Below are positions 26,751 through 35,537 of a stretch of 64,000 nt of DNA, piece after piece (positions within the stretch are counted from its first letter, which is position 1; each line of letters begins with the position of its first letter). The DNA is from Bacteroidota bacterium (GTDB taxonomy: Bacteria > Bacteroidota > Ignavibacteria > Kryptoniales > JAKASW01). The DNA is taken from contig JAKAGT010000021.1 in NCBI GenBank assembly GCA_021825585.1, forward strand, positions 37,931 through 101,930, written 5' to 3'. Under the pieces are notes generated by a model. The model worked only from the letters and a program-made list of their open reading frames with translations, did no database searches and was not told the origin of the DNA. The position numbers and the translations under genes are program-made.

Positions 26751-29702
26751 TCAATGCAGGCTCCAGCGAAGCCCCAGGTCCGCAGTCATGCCGTAATCCG
26801 ATTCTGATGTCGGGAAACCTGACCCCTGTACAACGTAAATATCACTGGCACCGTTGATGTTATTAAGATCTAGGTAAGCTTCCAGTCCATACCACGGCAA
26901 ATCTTGTTTGACCACAATGTCCCAGCGCAAGTAATTGGATTTGTAAGAGCGAAGTTCCGGCCAGAAATTTGTGCCACTGAAAACGTTAGCCTGGTATATC
27001 ATTGAAGCAATTGCAGAGAAACCCCAATAGTCGTACCCCACCGATAGATTGACGATATCATTAGGCTGGTCTATGAGTCGGTCTGTATAAAACGTGTCGA
27101 CATGCACAGGAATAAAAGTGGGATAGACACCGGGTTTTGACAATACATACGGGTACTTCGCACCGGAAAATATGTGAGTATAATTAACGTTCAATACTAT
27201 TCCCGACAAGGGACCAGGCAGGTACCAGAAATGTGTTTGCCAGTTGAACTCCGTTCCCCAGAGGTTCACCCGATAAGGATTGTTGATAGAAGTGCTGAGG
27301 AAATAGCCCTTTGTATACGACGGGATCCCGGGATACACTGAGGGATCAGTGATGTAGATGCCGCCTGATCCGAATATCAAATCATTAATCTGCTTCAGGA
27401 AGGCACCTCCTGTCAACAGTCCGATGCTGTTGTCATAAAAAGATAACTGCACGTCGTAATTTCGAGAAGTTGCCGGTTTCAATGCGTAATTGTTCCATGT
27501 AACTGATGACGTGAAAACGTCGATCCTCGGTATAATTGCACTGTAATTCGGATAAGAAAGCGTGTTGGTATAGGCAAGCCGAATATCGAACCACGAAAAC
27601 GGCTTGTACCTCAAGCTCACGTCGGGCAACCAATAGCCATGGTATTCAGTAATGGCTGTGTCTTGATGAGGCACCTGACCCGGCCATGGAATTTCGGCGC
27701 TTGCATTATAGTAACGTGCCGCCTTGTAAGATGTCTCGAGACCCTGGTACCGGACCCCCGGTATGATTGTCAGCTGAGAACCTATGTTTACGACAGCCAT
27801 AGCATAGCCAGCGCTTTCATACTCATTGCCTGAATAGTTGCTTGCACCTGAGGCGTAGGAGTTGGGCGAGTAATCCCCACCGACTCCAAATGGAGTCTGC
27901 AGCCAGAGGTTTCTCGCGATATTTATCGCCTCTGATATCATCCCAAAATTCGTCGCAGTCCCCATCGTGTAGTTACCATTAAGAAATTTTCCATAACTGT
28001 ATCCCGGATCCTGAAAGACCGTAAGGGGAAGCAGTTGGGATCCATCAGAAGCGAGATTGTATGGGGGCTGTGCCATCCATGGGTAAGCTTTTATTACCGC
28101 CGCACGCATCGGCATACCGCCATACGAGGGATCATAAAACAAGCCCCCCGCACTGCCATAGTTGTAATGCCGATGGCTGTATTTGTACTCACCGCCGATC
28201 TTCAATTCGCTGGTGACAAGGTCCGAGAGATTAACGCTTCTCTCCAGATCAATTGAACCTGTAATGACCCTTCCACCTAAGAAACTGTTGCTTTGGCCAA
28301 AGCCATCTAAGTACATGTTGCTGGGAACTGTCTTGGACGCACCCGCTTGAGCAATAAGCAACGGATTTTCACCGCTGGGAATGGTGGAAAGGCCCGCCCC
28401 TGCCTGAAGGAAATACGTGCCCCAGGATCCGGGTGAAATGTTTTCAGAGTATGAATGAGACAGTTTCACATCCATCTTGAATAATGAAAAGTCCTGTTTA
28501 AAGGCGAGAAGATTAGTCATGACATTCAGTATGTTCGGCGAATATCCGGCGCCGTAAGTTATGCTGTTACCCTGGAGGTTATAACTCTGATTGCGGGACT
28601 CGGTTTTCGTGTCACCGCTGCTGAAGAAGTTCATGAAGTCGATTTTTCCCCGAGGGAGCCTGTAATCCATCACGATGGTGCCATCATAGGTTCTCTGGCT
28701 GCTTGGCGTATAAGTCAGGCTCAGACTGCTGAGCGCTAATGGATTGGGTTTGCCATAGTTCTTTGTCAGCAGATAATAACTTCCACCGAATTGATCGGAT
28801 GTCAGATTCACTCTCTGGACGACCGCCTGCACAAGGATGCCGAAACGTTTGTCGAAGAACCTGTCCCCGATAGCACCGCTAACCTTGTAGTCATTGTAGG
28901 TATTCTGAAGGTTATCGTAACTCCCCTGGGTTGAAAGCTCGATCTCAGGTCCGCCCGCAGAATTCTGTTTGGCCTCTCTAATTTGAAAGTTCACAACCCC
29001 TCCCAGAACGGCGGCATCCATGTCCGGGGTAACCGTTTTGTAAAGCTGAATGCTGCTGAGCATACTTGATGAGATCATGCTGAGGTTTACACTCCTATCG
29101 TTGGAACTCGTAGCGGCCATCTTGACTCCGTCGATCATGACCTCATTGTACTGAGGCGCCAACCCTCGGATGGCAAGCTCAGTCCCCTGTCCTCCCTGTC
29201 TTACGAGATAAACGCCCGGCAGCCTGGCAACAGATTCGGCTGCGTTTGCGTCCGGCAGTTCCTTGATTCGGGCTGCAGACACAGCGTCCATGATACGGTT
29301 GGAAGAGAGCTGTTCGTTGATGGCAGCATTCTGCCCGCTCGCCTGCGCGGTAACGATAACCGCCTTGCCGTGCACACCGACCGCCACCAACTTGAAATCC
29401 CGTGAAAGGTCTTCCCCTCCGTTTATTTGGACACTCGCCTCAAGATCTTTATAGCCGACGTAGGTCACGCGAATGGTATACCGTCCGGGTGGTATATTTC
29501 CAATTGAATACCTCCCATTCAAATCCGTCGAAGCCCCGAGGCCAGTCCCCTTCAGAAGTACGTTTGCGCCCGGCAAAGCACCGCCTGTCTCAGTATCCGT
29601 AACCTTGCCAGAAATCCTTCCCGTCGTCTGGCACCACGCAGGACGTGTGCCAAGTGAAAGAATTAGGACAACAAGAAAAGGAGTAAGTTTTTTCACCGAC
29701 AT
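26751..29702 (-). CDS. TonB-dependent receptor with carboxypeptidase-like N-domain, copy A
   Basis: 983 residues from the ATG at 29702, which is preceded by AAGGAAG; an in-frame ATG six codons upstream is less likely. Order of domains: signal peptide, CarboxypepD_reg-like beta-sandwich (GRISGKVTDTETGGALPGAN, YSIGNIPPGRYTIRVTYVGY), plug with ELPDANAAESVARLPGVYLV, and a 22-strand-type barrel ending GFPTSESDYGMTADLGLRW. It is a SusC-like importer for oligosaccharides, but no SusD gene lies near. It is the first exporter/importer gene after nagA (82-bp gap), so it may have its own promoter there. Confidence 0.9.
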   Translation of the reverse strand: MSVKKLTPFLVVLILSLGTRPAWCQTTGRISGKVTDTETGGALPGANVLLKGTGLGASTDLNGRYSIGNIPPGRYTIRVTYVGYKDLEASVQINGGEDLSRDFKLVAVGVHGKAVIVTAQASGQNAAINEQLSSNRIMDAVSAARIKELPDANAAESVARLPGVYLVRQGGQGTELAIRGLAPQYNEVMIDGVKMAATSSNDRSVNLSMISSSMLSSIQLYKTVTPDMDAAVLGGVVNFQIREAKQNSAGGPEIELSTQGSYDNLQNTYNDYKVSGAIGDRFFDKRFGILVQAVVQRVNLTSDQFGGSYYLLTKNYGKPNPLALSSLSLTYTPSSQRTYDGTIVMDYRLPRGKIDFMNFFSSGDTKTESRNQSYNLQGNSITYGAGYSPNILNVMTNLLAFKQDFSLFKMDVKLSHSYSENISPGSWGTYFLQAGAGLSTIPSGENPLLIAQAGASKTVPSNMYLDGFGQSNSFLGGRVITGSIDLERSVNLSDLVTSELKIGGEYKYSHRHYNYGSAGGLFYDPSYGGMPMRAAVIKAYPWMAQPPYNLASDGSQLLPLTVFQDPGYSYGKFLNGNYTMGTATNFGMISEAINIARNLWLQTPFGVGGDYSPNSYASGASNYSGNEYESAGYAMAVVNIGSQLTIIPGVRYQGLETSYKAARYYNASAEIPWPGQVPHQDTAITEYHGYWLPDVSLRYKPFSWFDIRLAYTNTLSYPNYSAIIPRIDVFTSSVTWNNYALKPATSRNYDVQLSFYDNSIGLLTGGAFLKQINDLIFGSGGIYITDPSVYPGIPSYTKGYFLSTSINNPYRVNLWGTEFNWQTHFWYLPGPLSGIVLNVNYTHIFSGAKYPYVLSKPGVYPTFIPVHVDTFYTDRLIDQPNDIVNLSVGYDYWGFSAIASMIYQANVFSGTNFWPELRSYKSNYLRWDIVVKQDLPWYGLEAYLDLNNINGASDIYVVQGSGFPTSESDYGMTADLGLRWSLH

Positions 29703-29784
29703 CTTTTCTTCCTTTCTCATTATTGATTGTGAATCGATAAAAAGGCTATGAACAAGAGGACAGCCGAATCCTGTGCTTCAGGAT

Positions 29785-30993
29785 TCAAACTGGAGATTGT
29801 GTACACCCTCGCTTAAAGACGACTTCACCATTTATGATTGTGTACACCGGCTTCAATTCTCTGTCCAGGATGACTAAGTCAGCTTTCTTTCCCTGCTCAA
29901 GAGAACCAACCTCGTTCTCCATGTGAATGAGCTTCGCCGGGTTTATCGTAGCCATTGCAACTGCATCCTTAAGTTCGATGCCCCCCAAACTTACAGCGTT
30001 GCGGACGCACACGTCCATCGTGGTTACACTCCCGGCGTAAAGCGTTCGGTCGGGTGTCATGGCTACCCCGTTCTCAACAAGAGCAAAACGCTCATCTTCA
30101 TTTGTGCCGAGGACATATTTCCCGTCGGTCAGACCCGTCGCTCTGATTGCATCAGTAACAAGTATTGCCTTCCCTGTCCCTTTTGCCTTGAGAACCAGCT
30201 TCATGAAAGGCTCAGGAACATGGAAGCCGTCGCCTATGACCCCTACAGAAAGCTCATCCAGCAAGAGCGCCGCCTCCAGGACCCCGGCAACCTTGCGCGG
30301 CCCCACTCGCATCATCGATGACATGACGGAGTATATGTGAGTAACCATCGTGAAGCCGCTGTCCACAGCAGCCAGCACCTCATCATACGTCGCATTGCTG
30401 TGACCAATTGAAGCAACCGTACCACGATGCACAAACTCTCTACACATGTCTATCACGTCCGGTACCTCTGGTGCTGCAGTGATGACACGGATGATATCTG
30501 AATAATCCAGCAAGGTCTCCACTTCTTCTCTTGCCGGCAAGCGCACATATCTTGGATCATGAGCACCTATTTGGGCGGGAGAAATGTATGGGCCTTCCAA
30601 ATGGACGCCGAGTATTTTCGACCCCGACACACTTTTCCTCTGAAGATTGCGAACATGTTTAACCACGGCCGTCATCTTCTCAATTGGCGATGAAATGAGT
30701 GTCGGAAGAAATGACGTGGTTGCGTGCGAGATGTTGAATCTCGCGATAGCGGTCAATGCCTCCTCTGTACCATCAAGCACATCAAAGCCGGCGGCGCCGT
30801 TCATCTGAAGGTCGATGAATCCCGGGCAAACATAGAGGCCATCGGCTCTTATTACTTCCGCAACCGCAGGAAAGTCGGTCGCTCCGAGAGCACCGACGGC
30901 GACAATCGTACCCTCCCCGATAACCACCCTCCCCCCCTTTATCACCACCTCTGGAGTAATGAGGGTCCCGCCGTCGATTACGAGCGTGTTCAT
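29785..30993 (-). CDS. nagA: N-acetylglucosamine-6-phosphate deacetylase
   Basis: 402 residues from the ATG at 30993; this start overlaps the nagB stop in an ATGA and begins the homology (MNTLVIDGGTLITPE). Amidohydrolase motifs are CPGFIDLQMNGAAGFD, HLEGPYISPAQIGAHDPR, SIGHSNATYDE and the catalytic aspartate in LVTDAIRATGL. It converts GlcNAc-6-phosphate to glucosamine-6-phosphate in the cytoplasm, feeding the NagB-like enzyme. The usual THLFNAM-type motif is here THIYSVMSSM, which may mark a divergent subgroup. A GlcNAc route alongside mannosidases points to N-glycans or chitin-containing fungal walls as food. Confidence 0.88.
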   Translation of the reverse strand: MNTLVIDGGTLITPEVVIKGGRVVIGEGTIVAVGALGATDFPAVAEVIRADGLYVCPGFIDLQMNGAAGFDVLDGTEEALTAIARFNISHATTSFLPTLISSPIEKMTAVVKHVRNLQRKSVSGSKILGVHLEGPYISPAQIGAHDPRYVRLPAREEVETLLDYSDIIRVITAAPEVPDVIDMCREFVHRGTVASIGHSNATYDEVLAAVDSGFTMVTHIYSVMSSMMRVGPRKVAGVLEAALLLDELSVGVIGDGFHVPEPFMKLVLKAKGTGKAILVTDAIRATGLTDGKYVLGTNEDERFALVENGVAMTPDRTLYAGSVTTMDVCVRNAVSLGGIELKDAVAMATINPAKLIHMENEVGSLEQGKKADLVILDRELKPVYTIINGEVVFKRGCTQSPV

Positions 30994-31853
30994 ACTTGTG
31001 GAAAACTCTCCAGGACATGTTTGGGAGTACTTGCGGTATTCCGGTCGGTAATCACCAACCAATCACTGTGATTCCTTATGTGAGTCACCGGGTAATCATC
31101 GTCTGGAGAGCCAAGGACAGCCAACCGCAGGACTGTGTTTGCCCAGTCCAGCCCCGGCACATCGTTCCGACAGTACAGCCTGATCCTCTTCGAGCCGAGT
31201 ATCTGGTTCATTCCGATAGTAAGCGCCTTCCGGGGAAAATTGATCAGGTCACCGCCGACGCCCTCACGAATGCAGTTCATCGTGACTGTGAAATTGTTCA
31301 GGTAAACCAATCGAGGGTCTGTCCATTTCACTCCGGGTTCCGGCTCATTGAACGCAAGATGGCCATGAATCCCGATCCCACCATAACAGGTTTGAATTCC
31401 GCCCGCTTTCTCAATCATCTCTTTGAGCAGATAAATATTCTTGGATGAAGGGAAGACCAGATGTTCTTCAGGAATTGCCAGCCGAGGCCCGATTGCAGAG
31501 AAAATTTCTTCGACGCCTCTCTGAAAACTGAGATGATGGGTCTTGCTGATTTCGATGCCGTTGTCGTCAGCATACTCGTCCATAAAGAAAAAAGTACAGC
31601 TCTTAAGACTGATCTTCTCTTCGTTCACGTGTTTCACGAAAATCGGGTATTGGGGAACAGGTCCATAAGGAAGGATGAGGGCCGTAGGTTTCCTGTGCTG
31701 ATTGTTTTTCTTGATTTCGTCAGCCAGAGATCTTGCGAAATGTTTATGCAACTCATCCAGCGTGTCAAGCACAAGAAGGTGACCGCTGGATTCTTTAACC
31801 AACTCTTCTGGAGTTAACCCAAGAAGTTTCGATATTTCTTCGCCTCTGTTCAT
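30990..31853 (-). CDS. nagB: Glucosamine-6-phosphate deaminase-like protein
   Basis: 287 residues of the NagB/RpiA/6-phosphogluconolactonase superfamily. It has FFFMDEYAD (the conserved aspartate of NagB) and GIGIHGHLAFNEPEPG. In E. coli NagB the latter reads GVGNDGHIAFNEP, so the catalytic-site aspartate is histidine here; the following histidine and glutamate are kept. It likely converts glucosamine-6-phosphate to fructose-6-phosphate and ammonia, but the substitution leaves room for a related sugar-phosphate isomerase. It overlaps nagA by 4 bp and follows the GntR gene by 12 bp. Confidence 0.75.
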   Translation of the reverse strand: MNRGEEISKLLGLTPEELVKESSGHLLVLDTLDELHKHFARSLADEIKKNNQHRKPTALILPYGPVPQYPIFVKHVNEEKISLKSCTFFFMDEYADDNGIEISKTHHLSFQRGVEEIFSAIGPRLAIPEEHLVFPSSKNIYLLKEMIEKAGGIQTCYGGIGIHGHLAFNEPEPGVKWTDPRLVYLNNFTVTMNCIREGVGGDLINFPRKALTIGMNQILGSKRIRLYCRNDVPGLDWANTVLRLAVLGSPDDDYPVTHIRNHSDWLVITDRNTASTPKHVLESFPQV

Positions 31854-31865
31854 GAGATTACCTTT

Positions 31866-32585
31866 CTAGATTGGAACCGAATTTCTGACAAACTCTTCGA
31901 ACTTTCTCTCCATCTCGGAAGAGGGCAGGAGTAATTCTTTCGTATTGAGGAGATGTATCCGCATGGCTTCCTCGGCCTTGGCCGGATCCTTGTTGAGCAA
32001 TGCCCGAATGATCTCTTTCTGCTCGCTGGTGGTAGTATTGCTTCTTCCAGGCTTGTGTCCCGATATGAACCTGATCCTGTGAATTTGTCCCATGAGATTG
32101 TTAATGATCTTGTGGGCCCTGTGATTGCCTGCAGCTTCGAGAATGAGATTGTGCAATCTGGAGTCTGCTCCAAATGACAGGATGCTATCCTGGAGCTCAA
32201 CCGCAACATCCAACTCCTCACTTATGTTGTTGAGCTCAGAAATGTGCTGCTCGGTGAGCTTAGAGGCTGCCATGCGTGCCGCGGTCGTTTCCAGCGTTAA
32301 TCTGATTTCGATGACTTCTTCAATATCTTTTGACATGAGCTCCGACACGAACACACCTCGATTTGGGACTAATTTTACGAGGTCCTCATATTCCAGCCTG
32401 AGCAACATTTCTCTGATAGGAGTTCGACTGACACCAAAACGGTTCGCCAGATCCTCTTCGCGGACGGCTTGGCCAGGTTTAAGCTTTTGCGAAATTATAT
32501 CAGCCCTCAATGTTTGAAATATTTTCTCTTTGGTCTCTCTTCGAGTCGACAGTGAACTCCTATACTCGCCTACTTGCAAATTCAT
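31866..32585 (-). CDS. GntR-family regulator, FadR/FCD subfamily
   Basis: 239 residues. The winged helix-turn-helix (about 20-85) shows LKPGQAVREEDLANRFGVSRTPIREMLLRL, followed by an all-helical FCD ligand-binding domain (about 90-225; EEVIEIRLTLETTAARMAA, the metal/ligand histidine in DSRLHNLILEAAGNH). FCD regulators usually sense sugar acids or organic acids. It is cotranscribed with nagB and nagA and lies 103 bp after the ROK gene, so this operon has two regulators; an acid sensor would fit the UxaA/Ldh_2 modules. Confidence 0.88.
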   Translation of the reverse strand: MNLQVGEYRSSLSTRRETKEKIFQTLRADIISQKLKPGQAVREEDLANRFGVSRTPIREMLLRLEYEDLVKLVPNRGVFVSELMSKDIEEVIEIRLTLETTAARMAASKLTEQHISELNNISEELDVAVELQDSILSFGADSRLHNLILEAAGNHRAHKIINNLMGQIHRIRFISGHKPGRSNTTTSEQKEIIRALLNKDPAKAEEAMRIHLLNTKELLLPSSEMERKFEEFVRNSVPI

Positions 32586-32688
32586 CTTTTTCCTTCTCGG
32601 TTTATCCCGGATCTCACACTGTCGTGTGTTTCGCGGGGAAACATTTTTGCACCGTCAAAAAGTCTACGTACCCTCACACCTTTTGCGA

Positions 32689-33915
32689 TCAGTCTGACAG
32701 GCTGTAGTCGTCGAACATTCTCTCTATCGCCAGTGTTGCAGCTCCAAGTAAGCGAGGTGGAACCGTCAACGATGTCGGCAGGATTTCCACGCTTTCTCGC
32801 CTCCCAAAGTATGCTTGTTGACGTATGACCTTCATAATTTCGGGGTGCACAAGATCCCAAGACCGCGTAATGAGACCCCCGACGATTATGACATGTGGAT
32901 CTATCACTTTGATAGCGTTCGATATCCCAAGCCCGAGGTAATGCCCCGTTTGTTTAAGCACATCCACAGCAATGTCATCACCCTTTTTCGCCAGATCGAT
33001 TATGCTTTCCAGCGAGACGTCTGCCGGATGCGCAACATTTCCGTATTTCTTCACAACATATCGTCGCACGGTTGCCCTGTCGGAGGCATAGGCTTCCAGA
33101 CAGCCATTGCTGCCGCACAAGCAAGGTTCTCCACCGGGGTAAATAACCATGTGTCCAATTTCACCGGATGCTTGGTACTCGCCTTCGACCAACCTGTTTT
33201 CGATTATGATACCGGATCCGATTCCTGGGTGAACGGAAAGAAAAATGAAATTCGTAAGATCTACTTCGTGAGTGCCGAACCACAACTCAGCCAATGCCGA
33301 TACATTGGCACCGTTGCCAAAAGATACATTCCCAATCTCTGGCAGTAGCTTTCGTATGGCTTCTCCAAGATTGAAATTCTCCCACCTAAGGTTCGAGGCA
33401 AAGTTGACGACTTGTGCTCCCGAATTAACTAGTCCGGAAACGCTAACTCCGAGCCCCTCCAGATGTTCAACGTTCAAGCGGGCACAAACACTTCTCAATT
33501 CCTGAACGCATGCAGCAACAGATTCGTCGGGTAGACCCGGCTCCGTTTGTATGGAGGACATCGCCTTCACACTCCCGTCAATGTCAACTACACCAACGCG
33601 GGTAACAGGGGAATCCAGATCCACCGCGCCAACAAAATGTTTGCCCAGTTTCAAAGAGAGGTTAACGGGACTGCGGCCGATGGCTCCCTCGGTGGTGGAA
33701 GACTCAAAGATCAAATCGTCCTCCAGCAATTCTGCTGTGATATTGGAGACGGTGCCTTTATTCAGCCGGGTGAGCTTTGCAATTTGGCTTCTGGAGATGG
33801 GCTGCTTTTCGCGGATCACACGCAAAATTGTCTCGGTATTGATCTCGCGAAGCAGCTTCGCGTTACCTGCCACAAAATCCCTGTTTCTTGATTGCAAGAC
33901 AACCTCAGAAAGCAT
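32689..33915 (-). CDS. ROK-family transcriptional repressor (NagC/XylR type)
   Basis: 408 residues: N-terminal winged helix (KQPISRSQIAKLTRLNKGTVSNI), then a ROK sugar-binding/kinase fold with GAVDLDSPVTRVGVVDIDG, the EIGHMVIYPGGEPCLCGSNGCLEAYAS block (ROK signature with the zinc-binding CXCGXXGCXE), and ISNAIKVIDPHVIIVGG. Such proteins repress sugar operons and release DNA on binding the sugar or its phosphate; NagC senses GlcNAc-6-phosphate. It heads the nag and mannan operon and has a XylR-like palindrome 24 bp upstream of its start, so autoregulation is likely. Confidence 0.9.
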   Translation of the reverse strand: MLSEVVLQSRNRDFVAGNAKLLREINTETILRVIREKQPISRSQIAKLTRLNKGTVSNITAELLEDDLIFESSTTEGAIGRSPVNLSLKLGKHFVGAVDLDSPVTRVGVVDIDGSVKAMSSIQTEPGLPDESVAACVQELRSVCARLNVEHLEGLGVSVSGLVNSGAQVVNFASNLRWENFNLGEAIRKLLPEIGNVSFGNGANVSALAELWFGTHEVDLTNFIFLSVHPGIGSGIIIENRLVEGEYQASGEIGHMVIYPGGEPCLCGSNGCLEAYASDRATVRRYVVKKYGNVAHPADVSLESIIDLAKKGDDIAVDVLKQTGHYLGLGISNAIKVIDPHVIIVGGLITRSWDLVHPEIMKVIRQQAYFGRRESVEILPTSLTVPPRLLGAATLAIERMFDDYSLSD

Positions 33916-33938
33916 TTACGTCAGCTTACTCATAAGTA

Positions 33939-33963
33939 TTAGTTGATTTAATATATCAACTAA
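33939..33963. promoter_or_regulatory. ROK operator candidate (perfect 9-bp arms)
   Basis: TTAGTTGAT (33939-33947) and ATCAACTAA (33955-33963) flank a 7-bp AT centre, 24 bp upstream of the ROK start codon. The architecture resembles the XylR operator of Bacillus (TTAGTTTGTTT and its complement), also bound by a ROK repressor. A role as autoregulatory operator is inferred. Confidence 0.6.
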
Positions 33964-34147
33964 TAAATATCAAAAAAAATATCGTTCTCATCAAGCCTTT
34001 TCTTGGTCTTATCACTTGCGCGCCGTGCCATGTACTCTGAGGCAGCACTGTGATCAAAAAACGGGTACCCACGACTATTAGCACAGCTTCGCCACGTCAG
34101 TCCCATCCTGTGACTGCGAGCCGATGAAGTGTTCGAACCGACTCGCC

Positions 34148-34186
34148 GTATGAGTTAGTTGATTGATTAGACCAACCAACTCATAC
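34148..34186. promoter_or_regulatory. Second palindrome upstream of ROK gene
   Basis: GTATGAGTTAGTTG (34148-34161) pairs with CCAACCAACTCATAC (34172-34186) with one or two mismatches. It contains the same TTAGTTGATT core as the palindrome at 33939, so both may be bound by one regulator. It ends 19 bp before the 23-codon plus-strand ORF. Confidence 0.5.
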
Positions 34187-34204
34187 TAAGGAAAGGATTA
34201 CTAA

Positions 34205-34276
34205 ATGTCAAGGACTTTTTTCTGGCTAGCCCAAGTTCGACAGTTTCGCGGAAAGAGGTTCGTCTTTGGTCGCTAA
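34205..34276 (+). CDS. 23-codon ORF with strong ribosome site (leader peptide or gene remnant)
   Basis: ATG 34205 to TAA 34274-34276 encodes a basic 23-residue peptide (MSRTFFWLAQVRQF and a KRFVFGR end). AAAGGA lies 7 bases before the ATG, directly after a large palindrome. I recognise no homologue. It points into the 3' end of the convergent Ldh_2 gene, so it may be a leader peptide or the surviving start of a gene lost when module B arrived. Confidence 0.25.
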   Translation: MSRTFFWLAQVRQFRGKRFVFGR

Positions 34277-34324
34277 ACGCCGAAATGGGATCAAAGTCTT
34301 CACTGCAAAAAGGGGAAGAGAAGC

Positions 34325-35407
34325 TTAGATTGGAAATTCCACATTAAACCGATCGGCGAGAGACCGAAGCTCACGGAGTACTGATTCATCCAGAGGAATG
34401 CCCGTCTTTGAACGCTCCTCCTTCACATGGTTTTTCCTTTCGCCAGGAAAATTGATCTCGCCAGTGCCCGGTCTCTTCCTGGACGATTTTATATCTTCGA
34501 TCAGGCTTTGCACACGGTCGAAGAATACGCTTTTCGGCGTGAAGCCTTCTATATTCACTGCCATCAGCATGTGTCCGACATTTGCCGGATGACTCATGTC
34601 CTTATACATGGAGTTAACACCATTGCCAAAACCACCTCCGCTTAGTACGCCGGATAGAATATCGACCATCAGTGCGAGTGCATACCCCTTCGGACCTGCC
34701 ATGGTCAGAACCGATCCGTCAAGCGCCTTCTGTGCATCGGTAGTCGGATTACCATCGGGATCGAGTGCCCAATCTTGTGGTATCGAGTTGCCATTCCTCG
34801 CAGCGGCCACTATCTTCCCGCGTGCCACGATGCTGCTTGACATGTCTATGATTATAGGAATATCCTTTCCCGTCGGGATTCCCATAGCAATCGGATTTGT
34901 ACCGAAAATCGCTTCGTAGCTTCCCCAAGGTGGAAGTGCAGGCTCCGCATTCGTGAACGCAAGTCCGATCATTTCTTCCCTGCAGGCAATGGAGCAGTAG
35001 TATCCTGCCGCTCCGAAGTGCTGGCTGTTTTCGACGCCCACCATCCCTACTCCGCATTCCTTTGCAAGGGTCATCGCTTCCTGCATCGCTCTTACGCCGG
35101 CCACCTGACCAAGTCCGTTGTTTGCATCCAATATACCCACCGCCGGCAATTTTCGTGTGAATGTCATCTTCGCCTTCGGGTTTATAAGTCCCAGCGAGAT
35201 TCTCTTGAGATATATCGGCAATCGTGACACTCCGTGTGTATCTATACCTCTTAGGTTGGCATCGACAAGGCTGTCTGCCAGGACTGCGGCGTCATCATGG
35301 CCCACGCCCGACTTCTCAGCAAGGTTTGTTACAAACTCGATTAGTTCTTCTCCTTTTACTGCCATGGCGGTTGGAATCTCTTTCTGATTTGTTTTCATCG
35401 CGCTCAT
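34325..35407 (-). CDS. Ldh_2 dehydrogenase, copy B
   Basis: 360 residues, same length as and co-linear with the copy at 5064. It keeps GIDTHGVSRLPIYLKRISLG, HFGAAGYY, GTNPIAMGIP, WALDPDGNPTTDAQKALDGS and GPKGYALALMVDILSG. The N-terminal 25 residues and the last 70 differ most from copy A. It is the last gene of module B and ends facing the ROK regulatory gap. Function as for copy A: an NAD(P)-dependent 2-hydroxyacid dehydrogenase of unknown substrate, (R)-sulfolactate being one candidate. The divergence suggests either an old duplication or acquisition of two related modules. Confidence 0.85.
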   Translation of the reverse strand: MSAMKTNQKEIPTAMAVKGEELIEFVTNLAEKSGVGHDDAAVLADSLVDANLRGIDTHGVSRLPIYLKRISLGLINPKAKMTFTRKLPAVGILDANNGLGQVAGVRAMQEAMTLAKECGVGMVGVENSQHFGAAGYYCSIACREEMIGLAFTNAEPALPPWGSYEAIFGTNPIAMGIPTGKDIPIIIDMSSSIVARGKIVAAARNGNSIPQDWALDPDGNPTTDAQKALDGSVLTMAGPKGYALALMVDILSGVLSGGGFGNGVNSMYKDMSHPANVGHMLMAVNIEGFTPKSVFFDRVQSLIEDIKSSRKRPGTGEINFPGERKNHVKEERSKTGIPLDESVLRELRSLADRFNVEFPI

Positions 35408-35537
35408 TCTATCAATAATTTGGTTTTACGGGCAAGCATCCCTAAGATATTTTAACCACATAGACACATTAGAGCACATAGGAACTTACAACTATGTTTC
35501 CTATGTGCCTATGTGTTTTATCTTTTCACGCGCTCCG
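35392..35537. repeat. 146-bp near-identical intergenic block, copy B (with hairpin)
   Basis: Pairs with 6131-6276, three mismatches in 146 bp. The palindrome core is at 35454-35519. Like copy A it joins the large-subunit gene to Ldh_2 and includes the first Ldh_2 codons (MSAMK) and the last large-subunit codons (YRSA). Confidence 0.9.

Larger units (their letters stand above)
33916..34324. other. Regulatory gap between ROK gene and module B
   Basis: This 409-bp gap holds two palindromes that share TTAGTTGATT (listed separately) and a 23-codon plus-strand ORF with a good ribosome site. Otherwise I see no gene or RNA. It probably contains the promoter of the ROK-GntR-nagBA-receptor operon and the end of the module B transcript. 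Confidence 0.6.

Noticed and set aside
34131..34139. GTTCGAACC, like a tRNA T-loop
   Set aside because: No matching T-stem, anticodon arm or acceptor pairing could be built on either strand.
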